Shown here one piece after another: positions 47,938 through 59,900 of a stretch of 64,000 nucleotides of DNA (position 1 is its first letter; the number at the start of each line of letters is the position of its first letter). Under the pieces are notes generated by a model. That model made no database searches and was not told where the DNA came from. It saw nothing but the letters and a program-made list of their open reading frames with translations. Origin of the DNA: Salminus brasiliensis (lineage: Eukaryota > Chordata > Actinopteri > Characiformes > Bryconidae); the NCBI RefSeq assembly GCF_030463535.1, contig NC_132891.1:8031122-8095121 (forward strand), read 5' to 3'. The position numbers and the translations under genes were made by a program.

Positions 47938-50900
47938 GTCAGTATGTCCAGATTTTTATTTATCCAGTATATGCATGTATGTATGCATGCATGTCTTCAG
48001 TGTAGCCTTGTCCTAAACACACCTCCCTCTCCCTCAGCCTGCTGACTGCAGGACGCTCATAGAGAAGCTCAAAGGATGCAGTGACGAGCAGTTGCTGCTG
48101 GAGCTGCAGCACATCAAGACATGGAACATTGGCAAGGTGATTACAGATCTGCTGGATTTTATAAACGCTGCCAGAGGTCTGGTATTTAGTATTCTTAAGT
48201 CTTCTTCTCTTTACTTTATAGTGTGAGTTGTACCATTGGGTAGACCTCCTGGACCGCTTTGATGGCATTCTGTGTGATGCGGGACAGACGGTGGAGAACA
48301 TGTCCTGGATGCTTGTGTGTGACCGACCAGATAACGGGCAGCTCAAAGCCTTGCTACTGGCAGTTCTCAACTTCACAGCACTGTTGATAGAGTACAGCTT
48401 CTCTCGGCACCTGTACAGCTCCATAGAGGTATGAGGCCTATCCATTTCACAGGAATACCATATGTTATCAGGCTTGTTGGTAAACGTTAATGCTTGGTGA
48501 TATATAATCTGAATGGATATACCAGTAACACTAAGTTTTAGCGATGTTGATGGATTGCAGAAAGTTGGTTAACTGCACTTTCAGTTGTTGGCTGCTTTAA
48601 ATAGCTTTAAATGTAATTTATGATTCTTTATATAGTTCTTTTTGGTACAGTTTATTTGTGAAGCAACCTGAACCTGGTGCTGAAATACATCTTGTCTCTG
48701 TTCCCAATGCACCTGATCTGTCTGAAGTTAATTAACAAGCAATTCTTAAATTAAAGACTTGCTACAAAAATGTGTGTAACGGATATTCTGGGACCAGGTT
48801 TGGGAATATTGTGATAGCGATTTATTTTATTAGTACCATCCAGCACTTGTTGGCAAATTCTGACTTTCTAAAAATGACTATCTGTTCATTTGTCCTGTTT
48901 TACTCTCTGCCTACAGCACTTGACCACCCTTTTAGCATCATGCGACATGCAGGTGGTGTTGTCTGTGCTGAACCTCTTGTATGTGTTCAGCAAGCGCTCC
49001 AACTACATCACCAGGCTGGGCTCGGACAAGAGGAGCCCTCTGCTCGCCCGCTTGCAACACCTGGCTGAGGTAGGATCAGAGATGACCTGCAAACACCTCT
49101 TAACCTTGTTCACAAGAGAAAATTGTTAGATCTGGTGCCAGCAGGATGTGTGTAATCTTGGCAGAGACCATTGCGGTGTTTACTGATTGCATACTTTAAT
49201 GGCTTTAGTAAAAGGTTGACACTAGTTTGGACTAGACATGGCTGCATGTGGTAAAGTGTGCTGTGGATTCAGTTTACTGGCTTAGTAGGACAGACGGTTG
49301 TTTTCTCTAATCCATTACATACTTTGTGTGTGTTTTTACCTGATGTCCATGTAGAGCTGGGGAGGAAAGGAAAATGGCTTTGGTCTGGCTGAGTGCTGCA
49401 GAGATCTACCCATGACTGTAAGCCATTGTATTCCTTAAACAAAAAATATGTGCATGTATTGAAGACTACTGTATTGCTGGACCTTTTTTTTCTTGTTTAT
49501 TTAAATAATACATTTATCTTCTCAATTTCCTCCTGTATATACAGAAATACCCACCCAGTGCCACCACTTTGCACTTTGAGTTCTATGCTGAACCTAGCTC
49601 TGAGGTCAAAGTGGAGAAGAAGGTATAAAATCACTTCTTTGTTAAATTAAAAAAAAAAAAACCCTAAACAAGTGTTAATCTCTTTGTGATGTTAGACATC
49701 ATTAGCCAGTGTGCTGCTTTCCTCTTACTGTCTCCAGCAGACTGACAAATCAACCTTCTTGTTTTTCTTCATCTTTTAACAGTCCAGCACCAACACGCTA
49801 CACTACATCCACATTGAACAACTTGATAAGGTGAGTTACATTTCATCATTTTTGATCACTGTGATGGAGGCCTTAATGGCTTTATTGATCCCTCATAAAT
49901 GTAATTTAATTCTCAGATATCGGAGAGTCCGTCTGAGATCATGGAGTCGCTGACGGTCATGTACAACATCCCTAAAGACAAGCAGACCCTGCTGTTCACA
50001 CACATCCGCCTGGCACACGGCTTCTCGAACCACAAGAAGAGACTGCAGGCCGTACAGGCCAGGCTGCATGCCATCTCCATACTGGGTGAGTGACCTCTCA
50101 GGCTCTGACCAAAATAAGGACACCATTTTATTTCCATCAAACAGTGTCAGCCTACTCCCTTTACATCTGCTGAGGTAGATGTTTTGTGCTGATATTTTTG
50201 TAGTGTACTCCAACGCCCTCCAGGAGTCGGCCAACAGTATACTCTACAACGGACTGATAGAGGAGCTGGTGGATGTGCTGCAGATCACAGACAAACAGCT
50301 GGTGGTGAGAAATTACCCTCGCTGTTATTTGCAGCATCATAAAAGAAGTGTCAGATGTGTTCAACTCATGCATAAACAGTTATACCAATGTGACATGGGT
50401 ATAATCATTTTTAAGTCTGTTCTTGTGATGCCTGCCAGGGAAGCCTAACCACTTGAATATCTGCTTTGCGTTTGTTTTGGTGAGTTTAACCTAAGTATTC
50501 TTTGACAGGACATTAAAGCTGCCTCCTTGCGCACTTTGACATCGATAGTCCACTTGGAGCGGACTCCTAAACTGTCTAATATCATTGATTGCACTGGCAC
50601 AGCGTCCTACCATGGCTTCTTGCCTGTGCTGGTCCGGAACTGCATACAAGCCATGATCGGTAAGACATACAGAGAACTGGGGCCAGTATCAAGTACAGTG
50701 ACAGTTACACTAGATCTTGAAAAATGGCTAACCTGATGTGTCTCTTTCTGCCTTCTGCAAAAACAGACCCACTGATGGAGCCGTACCCACACCAATTTGC
50801 TACGGCCCTCTTTTCTTTCCTGTATCACTTGGCCAGTTATGATGCTGGTGGGGAGGCCTTAGTCTCTTGTGGGATGATGGAGGCCTTGTTGAAGGTTTGT

Positions 50901-53900
50901 CCTCCTTTATCTTCTCTCCTTCTCTCTGTTTTACCCTCCCTGTCATCTATGTGTTAGCAATACATATGTTATGAAATCTCGCTACAACACACTTTTGAGT
51001 ATATTGTGGGTGTTCATGTCTGTGGTACAGAGCAACTGCATGCGTTGTAAAGATCTTTAGCAATAATAGGTGGCCTCTAAACAACATTAAGTGTGTACTA
51101 GCAGTTGGCTTGATTTGATGTTGACTTGTGCAGTTTTTTGTTCTGTTTAGTTTGTTGTGAGTGGTTTAATTTTGTTCTCCATGTGTATGCAAATCTCAAA
51201 GCTAAATATGATATAAAATGACATGTGGTCTTCTCTTACACTTATCATTTACACTCCTTGTTTCAGACACTTTTATGAATTCTAAGTCCCCCCCTTTTTT
51301 TTTTTTTTTTTTAGGTGATCAAGTTCTTAGGGGATGAGCAGGACCAGATCACCTTTGTGACCCGGGCTGTACGTGTTGTGGACCTAATCACCAATCTGGA
51401 CATGGCTGCCTTTCAGTCCCACAGCGGCCTTTCCATCTTCATCTGTAGACTGGAGGTACACAATCCCGCCCCCAACGCTGCTCAGTCTCGTGCCCTGTTC
51501 TGGCTTATTCAGTTCTAGCACTCAGCTCTTTGTTAATGGAATGTGCTTTCTCTCTCATATGACTGCATTGTGTCTGTGCAGCATGAGGTGGACCTGTCCA
51601 GGAAAGAGTGCCCTTTTGTCATCAAGCCAAAGATCCAGAGGCCCAGCACGGCTGCTGAAACTGAGGACATGGACACAGACATGGACAGTCAGTTTATTTT
51701 CTTTTACTGTTCATCGCACTCTGTGCCTTTTATTGATCACATACAGAATGTTTCCTCTTAATGCAAGTGGGAATGTTTGGGCACCTTTGGCCAAATTTCT
51801 TTCTCATTGGAAAGTAGTAAACACAGCCTCTGTAGCTAATCTAACAAAAAATGGGTTTTGAGTAAATTCTACTGCAGTTACTCTGTCTTTAATGGAAAGA
51901 AAAACATCAGTGTGGCCTGTACAAAAGTTGGGAGTTAATACATAACATCTCTTGTGTTGTCTGTGGTGGACTTTGAGGTATATTTAGGATCGTTATCCTG
52001 TATTTGCATGTAGGATTTTCTGATGTTTTGTGGAATCCATACTTTCCTTTACCCGTGTAAGTTCTAGTGCCACTGGCAGCAGCACAGTCCCAAAGCATGA
52101 TCTGTTCATCCCTATGCCTTAGTTGGTGAGGTGGTGTTTTCAGGAAATGTGGTTCCTGTAGCCTACTTCAAACATTTAAGTTTTGCAACCAGATTACAGG
52201 TAAAATGCCCTTATGTCAATTCTTGGTCGTCTAGATTTTTATCATGACCTCCTCGGTTCCCTGAATGGTAATTTTGTAAAAACGTTCCATGCTAAAGAAA
52301 CTGCATTTTGGTGATCAAGGTAATCAAAATATGATCTCAGGTCAGTATCATGATTGAGTAAACATTTTACCTTGATTGTGATTGATTTGGCAATTTTTTT
52401 AAATAAATGACACTGCATTTTTCTCTGGTAAAGCTGCTCAAACTGCTCAGTTGGCGTTGGTTTGACTTTTCCATGTTGCTTCAGTGTCACAGATTGGATG
52501 GGGCGTGATGACGCATGTGGTAGCATGTTAAATACACAGTGGGGGAAATATTTACAGAAAAAAAACACAAATTTAATTCATCGAGAGGTTCTGAATATAC
52601 AGTGCATCCGGAAAGTATTCACAGCGCTTCACTTTTTCCACATTTTGTTAGGTTACAGCCTTATTCCAAATTGTATTAAATTAATCTCTTTCCTCAAAAT
52701 TCTACACAAAATACCCCATTATGACCATGTGAAAAAAGTTTTCTTGAGAGTTCTGAAAATTTATTAAAATTAAAAAACAAAGAAATCATATTTACATAAG
52801 TATTCACGGCCTTTGCTTAATACTTTGTAGAACCACCCTTGGCAGCAACTACAGCCTCAAGTCTTTTTGAATATGATGCCACAAGCTTGGCACACCTCTC
52901 TTTAGGCAGTTTTGCCCATTCTTCTTTGTAGTACCTCTGAAGCTCCATCAGGTTGGATGGGAGACGTCTGTGCACAGCCATTTTCAGATCTCTCCAGAGA
53001 TGTTCAATCGGATTCAAGTCTGGGCTCTGGCTGGGCCACTCCAGGACATTCACAGAGTGGTCCTGAAGCCACTCCTTTGAGATCTTGGCTGTGTGCTTCG
53101 GATCGTTGTCCTGCTGAAAAATGAACCGTCGCCCCAGTCTGAGGTCAAGAGCGCTATGGAGTAGGTTTTCATCCAGGATGTCTCTGTACATTGCTGCATT
53201 CATCTTTCCCTCTATCCTGACTAGTCTGGCAGTTCCTGCTGCTGAAAAACATCCCCATAGCATGATGCTGCCACCACCATGCTTGACTGTAGGGATGGTA
53301 TTGGCCTCGTGATGAGCAGTGCCTGGTTTCCTCCAAACATGACGCCTGGCATTCACACCAAAGAGTTCAATCTTAGTCTCATCAGACCAGAGAATTTTGT
53401 TTCTCATGGTCTGAGAGTCCTTCAGGTGCCTTTTGGCAAATTCCAGACGGGCTGCCTTGTGCCTTTTACTAAGGAGTGGCTTTCGCCTGGCCACTCTGCC
53501 ATACAGGCCTTATTGGTGGATTGCTGCAGAGATGGTTGTCCTTCTGCAAGGTTCTCCTCTCTCCACGGAGGAACGCTGGAGCTCTGACAGAGTGACCATC
53601 GGGTTCTTGGTCACCTCCCTGACCAAGGCCCTTCTCCCCCTATCGCTCAATTTAGATGGCCGGCCAGCTCTAGGAAGAGTCCTGGTGGTTCCAAACTTCT
53701 TCCATTTACGGATGATGGAGGCCACTGTGCTCATTGGGACCTTCAAAGCAGCAGAAATTTTTCTGTATCCTTCCCCAGATTTGTGCCTCGAGACTATTTT
53801 GTCTCGGAGGTCTACAGACAATTCCTTTGACTTCATGCTTGGTGTTTGCGCTCTGACATGCAGTCAACTGTGGGACCTTATATAGACAGGTGTGTGCCTT

Positions 53901-56900
53901 TCCAAATCATGTCCAATCAACTGGATTTACCACAGGGGGACTCCATTTAAGCTGTAGAAACATCTCAAGGATGATCAGTGGAAACAGGATGCACCTGAGC
54001 TCAATTTTGAGCTTCATGGCGAAGGCTGTGAATACTTACGTAAATGTGATTTCTTAGTTTTTTATTTTTAATAAATTTTCAGAACTCTCAAGAAAACTTT
54101 TTTCACATGGTCATAATGGGGTATTTTGTGTAGAATTTTGAGGAAAGAGATTAATTTAATACAATTTGGAATAAGGCTGTAACCTAACAAAATGTGGAAA
54201 AAGTGAATCGCTGTGAATACTTTCCGGATGCACTGTAGGTTTTGCATAACTTTCCCCCAGCTCTTGTCCAAGAAATCTGATCCTTTGCAGCATTTAAAGG
54301 GGGGGGGGGGGGGGGTTCGTTTCTTTTTTTTTTTTAAATGACAAAGTAACTGTGGATTAGGATTTTTTTGTTTGTTTGTTTGATTAGCTATAGAGTTTAC
54401 TACTTCTCAGTTTAAACAAACAACTGGCATTTCACCGAGGCAAAACAAATGTTTTTTTAGTTTATTTGAATGCGAGGCTGAATGAGAAACTCTGCAATGA
54501 TTACTGCCCTCTAGTATTTTTCATATTAAAATGCTGCTTTAAATGGTGTTACTGCAGTGTCTGAGGTTGCCATGGAGAGCAGTCCAGGGCCCTCCACCTC
54601 CGCAAGCTCCAAAGCGGAGACAGACCCTCGTGCACAGAGCAGCGCAGTGAGCACACCTAGAACTGGTAAATAAACATTAACTTTCTTTGTCCTGTAACCC
54701 CCTGTCACCCTAAATATCCCAACAATAAAATTAAGATGTGAGATTATAAATATAATGATTGTTGTAATTATTATTAAATAAACAGTATATTTATTTTATT
54801 ATAGGTGTGCAGTGCATCCCCCAGAGGGCAGCTCTGTTGAAATCCATGTTGAACTTTTTGAAGAAAGCCATTCAGGACCCGGCCTTTTCAGATGGCATTC
54901 GTCATGGTAAGATCACTTTAGGCATGGTTGGAGATGCATCCAGTTGTTTATATGAGCAAAATGTGTTTGTATTTTTTATTTTTTTTTAATAGCCTAACTT
55001 GTATGTACCTTTTCAACGTCTCTCTGCAGTGATGGATGGGTCTCTTCCTACCTCCCTGAAGCACATCATCAGTAATGCAGAGTATTATGGACCTTCACTC
55101 TTCCTCTTGGGTAAGCACAATAAACAAAGTAACTGCTTTTCATGGGTTTCTAAATGTCTGTCCACAGCTCTACTTAGCTTCGAACATACCAGACCATACT
55201 ATGGGCATACTATGTCTTCGTTACAAGTGGAAGCTCTACAAGTGGTCAAAGCTCTACTTTGTACCTTTAGTGTCTGACACAGTGGTCTTGGCATGTTTTA
55301 GCATTTGTGATACCCTAATCTCATGCTGCATGTGGTCATATGGTTGATGGACCTTTTGAGAGATGCAGTGCATTGAAACATTTGCTTTTGCAGCAAAGGA
55401 TTGCGTCGTGTAGAATATGTGGTGCCCAACGACCAACTTCAACGTGTTCTTGTCATACTCCATGCTCCTCCTACTTCCTAGCTCTAGGTTATCCAACCAC
55501 ATAAACAGTTGTTCATTTTCTTTATTTCATTTTGGTTAAAATTATTCAATACTGTCAATTGAACTCAGTCTGAATAAGGGCTGATTGTTCTGTTGGATCC
55601 CTAAAGGAGACCCAGAAAATTAGCTGTTTAACTCAAACACACTTAACATTTGTGGGATGTTGCTAAATTTCTTAAATGAATGTTTGATACCCATAACAAG
55701 GGTGCTTTGGGTGACTCTGATCTGGCAGTGACAACACTCCCTTGATGGTCATCCCTCTGGGGACTAACATAAAATAAATGGTACAGGTTTACAGATACTT
55801 TTTGTTTCTATTAAGTACAGGGAAACATGTCAGAGTTAATGCATGCGGTGACTGATGGTATGCTACAAATGCATCTAGGTTGTAGGTTAAGTTTAGGTTG
55901 TAAGAATACAGAAGTTCTTTGTAAGGGTGGTTGAAATGGCTTTTCTGAACACACTAATGTATTGAATCTCTCTGCCATTCTCTTTCTCATTTTCAGCGAC
56001 AGAGGTGGTGACGGTTTTTGTATTCCAGGAGCCATCTCTGCTCTCCTCCCTGCAGGACAATGGCCTCACAGATGTCATGCTACATGCACTGCTCATCAAA
56101 GATGTGAGTCTACAGTTTAGATCTGCCTTGCTCCACCTTTCATTTTCTCTTTCTCTGATTTTTTTTTTTTCTCCTTCATTTAGAACTTGTTCAGCATGTT
56201 TTACAGTCACAGTGTGTCTGTTGGTGAGCCATTGGCTAACAGGCATCTTGTCACACCACCCACATTTTATTTTTGATATCCCACTATCTTTGTTGTTATT
56301 GTTGTGCCCACCCCCCACAGCCTTTTTTGTTTATCCCAGCCTCATTCACTCTTCCTTTGCCAACACTTTCCCATTTTCACACTTTCTCAGCTGCTCGCAC
56401 AGCATGTGTTGGGCGATCTTGTTCCTGATGTCTCCCCTGACTCCTTTCTCACACTCGTTCCTTCCCAACTCCACTTTTTCTCTCCGATTCTCTCTCACAG
56501 TCTCTCTCTCTGCAGGTCCCTGCCACCAGAGAGGTGCTGGGTTCCTTGCCCAATGTCTTCAGTGCCCTGTGCCTAAATGCCCGCGGCCTGCATTCGTTTG
56601 TCCAGTGCCAGCCCTTTGAGCGTCTGTTCAAGGTGCTGCTGTCACCTGACTACCTACCAGCCATGCGACGCCGCCGGAGCTCTGATCCACTGGGCAAGTG
56701 GCAATAAAACGCATGACACAGAATGCCATAGAAAAAGTAGTTTGGGCACTACAAATGAAAATTAGCTTTTAGTTAGCCGTTTTAGTTTCAGTTTAGCTTT
56801 TAATATATAATGAAAATTCTTGTGTCTGAAAGGCCGTGTGTCTGTTTGTTTTGCAGGGGACACAGCCTCAAATTTGGGCAGTGCTGTGGATGAGCTAATG

Positions 56901-59900
56901 AGACACCAGCCCACACTGAAAACTGATGCCACAACTGCTATCATTAAGGTAGAGTGACTATTGCCTAAATTTAAGTTGACATTGTCATATTATAGTTTAG
57001 TATAGTAGTTCTTAAATTATTATTATTATTTATTTATTTTTATTTTTTAACCAATCAGTTGCTGGAGGAGATCTGTAACTTGGGCAGAGCACCGGAGTAC
57101 ATCTGCCAGAAGCCTTCTATTCAGAAAGCAGACGGAACCGTTACTGTGCCTCCAGCTCGTTCCAACCATGCAGCGGAGGAAGCCTCAAGTGAGGATGAGG
57201 AGGAAGAAGAAGCTCTGCACACCTTCAGCCAACAGCAGGGGGAACCAGAAAGCAACAGGCAGTGAGTGCTCTAATATTATGAACGGTTTGATTGAAATAT
57301 ATATTGTGAAAGCAAAACTGTGCTTATATTTATTTACTTTATCTGTTTTAATGAGTAAGTGTGTCTTTGGAATGAAAGAGCTTTTGAAACATTGTCTTGG
57401 TGAGTAAATAGGTTGTGTTTTTGCAGAGTGGTTGGCACAGAAGAGCGGATTCCCATTCCCCTTATGGATTACATTCTCAATGTGGTAAGTGCTGACTCTG
57501 CTATTAGTGAAACGGACGCTCAGCATCCCTAGCCTCTATCTCATTTTATCATGCTATACATCTTAAAGCAGAACCTGTTTGCTTTGTAAATACACTAAAA
57601 AGCGAGCCTTCCAGAAAAAGTTATTTACCAAGGATATGTGTTTCAACCAATACCAAGGTAGACTGTTAATGTTTTGCCTGTGTTTTATTTCTAGATGAAG
57701 TTTGTGGAGTCCATTTTGAGTAATAACACAACAGACGACCACTGTCAGGAATTTGTGAACCAGAAAGGCCTCCTACCCCTCGTGTCAATCTTGGGGCTTC
57801 CCAACCTGCCCATTGACTTTCCCACATCTGCTGCCTGCCAGGCTGTAGCTGGTGTATGCAAATCGATTTTGGTGAGAAACCCAATAATGTGCATGATTTA
57901 AATTTCTATTAAATTCTATTTTTCTGAATGTCTCTATGCTTTTAATAATTTTTTTTGTTTTTCTTTATTGTAATTTTTTTATTTTTTATTTTTTGGAACA
58001 GACTCTCTCACATGAGCCAAAGGTTCTTCAGGAAGGCTTATGCCAGTTGGATAGCATCCTGTCTGCTTTGGAGCCACTCCATCGGCCCATTGAGGTGCCG
58101 GGTGGCTCAGTTCTCCTGAGGGAACTGGCCAATGCTGGCCATGTCACAGATGCCACACTGTCTGCCCGTGCCACGCCTCTCCTGCACGCTCTCACCGCTG
58201 CACATGCATATATCCTCATGTTTGTCCACACTTGCAGAGTTGGACAGGTGAGACTTCCAAGTGATCCTAAAAACATCACCCTATTCAGTAGGATCGGTGA
58301 TGATCGTTCCTGTTGAAATGCATAATCTGTAACTGTCTGTCTTCTGTTCAATCAGAGCGAGATTCGGGCCATTTCCGTGAACCAGTGGGGCTCCCAGCTG
58401 GGTCTGAGTGTACTCAACAAGCTAAGTCAGCTCTACTGTTCTCTGGTGTGGGAGAGCACTGTACTGTTGTCACTCTGCACGCCCAACAGGTCAGCATTGC
58501 GCTCCATGCAGCTTACAATTGCATTCTCTGCAGTTGCAAGTTGAGGATTTTTTTTTTATATGCGGTTGTTTATTTGCCTTTCAGCCTCCCACCTGGCTGT
58601 GAATTTGGCCAGGCTGACATGCAGAAACTGGTGCCTAAGGAAGAAAAAATATCCAGCAGTGCTGCAGCTAGTGGAAGCAGGAGAACCGGTAAAACACTGC
58701 ACCATGGTGATTCTGCATAATACCTCCCTTTTTTGTCTTTCATCTTTATCATTCTTTTACTTCTAATTACAGGTCTAATTTATTCTGTTTTTCTGCCTCC
58801 CTGTTTTTAAGGCCTTCTGCTTCTGTTTCAAATGAACCCAAATTTAAGCCCCTTCCTTTTCACACTTTATTCCTGTATTCTGTTTTCTTACTGTTTAAGA
58901 AGCATTTTGTCTCATCAGGTGTGTTCTTTCTTTCCAGCTGAGGCCGAGACCCTGTCTGTGGGGGTGGACCCTTCTGCACAAGGTCTGCTGGAGGGCATGG
59001 GTTTGGATGGAGACTCCCTTGCTCCCATGGAGACGGATGAGCCTTCAACCACTGACCCGAAGGCCAAATCCAAACTCACTCCTGCTATGGCAACGCGCAT
59101 TAAGCAGATCAAACCTTTGCTGTCTGGTCAGTCCTTCTTATGATGTTGGCCTTTTTGTTATTCCCCGCTTGGCTTTATTTGATTGTTGAATAAAAGATGT
59201 AAGCTTTGTTTTTCTTTTTGTGGCACAAATTGAAAGGAAATACTAAAATGCATCTAAATGTGTTTTATTATTTCCCAGTGAATTACCTTTGACTAAGTTA
59301 TCTTTGATTTTGAGCAGAGAGCAGTGGTCATTAAAGTAGATGGTATGCAGTAGCTTGTATGTAAGGCCTATGAAAACACTGCTAAACTGAATTCCCATGC
59401 TTCTCCTGTGCAGCATCGTCCCGTTTGGGCAGAGCTCTGGCCGAGCTGTTTGGTCTCCTGGTGAAGTTGTGTGTTGGTTCACCTGTCCGTCAGCGGCGCT
59501 CCCACCACACCACCAGCACAGGCACTGCCCCAACACCAGCTGCTCGTGCCACTGCATCTTCCCTTACCAAACTGCTCACCAAGGGCCTGAGCTGGCAGCC
59601 ACCTCCATATACCCCCACCCCTCGCTTTAGGTACACCATCCACAGCCACTCCTCATTGATCATGTTTCCGTTTCAGCTATGTGTATTTTTTTATGCATAA
59701 ATAAACTTGTCTGCTTTTGATCAGGTTGACATTCTTTATCTGCTCTGTGGGCTTTACTTCGCCCATGCTTTTTGACGAGAGGAAGTACCCCTACCATCTG
59801 ATGCTGCAGAAATTCTTTTGCTCTGGAGGCCATGATGCCCTGTTCGAGTGAGTGGAGAAACATCTACTGTTCCCAGCTGTCTTTATTTGACACAGTAGCT

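Noticed and set aside
47960..48445. 161-codon minus-strand open frame
   Set aside because: It is the antisense shadow of huwe1 coding exons 2-3; it has no family resemblance or splice context.
50170..50190. TGAGGTAG, the let-7 seed, in huwe1 intron 8 (mammalian HUWE1 hosts let-7f-2 and mir-98)
   Set aside because: Bases after the seed do not match let-7 and no hairpin arm is present. The mammalian miRNAs lie much further 3' in the gene, beyond this window.
53279..53885. Plus-strand open frames of 102 and 150 codons
   Set aside because: They are antisense shadows of the Tc1 transposase.
56005..56619. 204-codon plus-strand open frame
   Set aside because: It reads through huwe1 exon 17 and intron 17 in the wrong frame or past the donor; the pyrimidine-rich intron gives a Ser/Leu/Phe-rich artefact.
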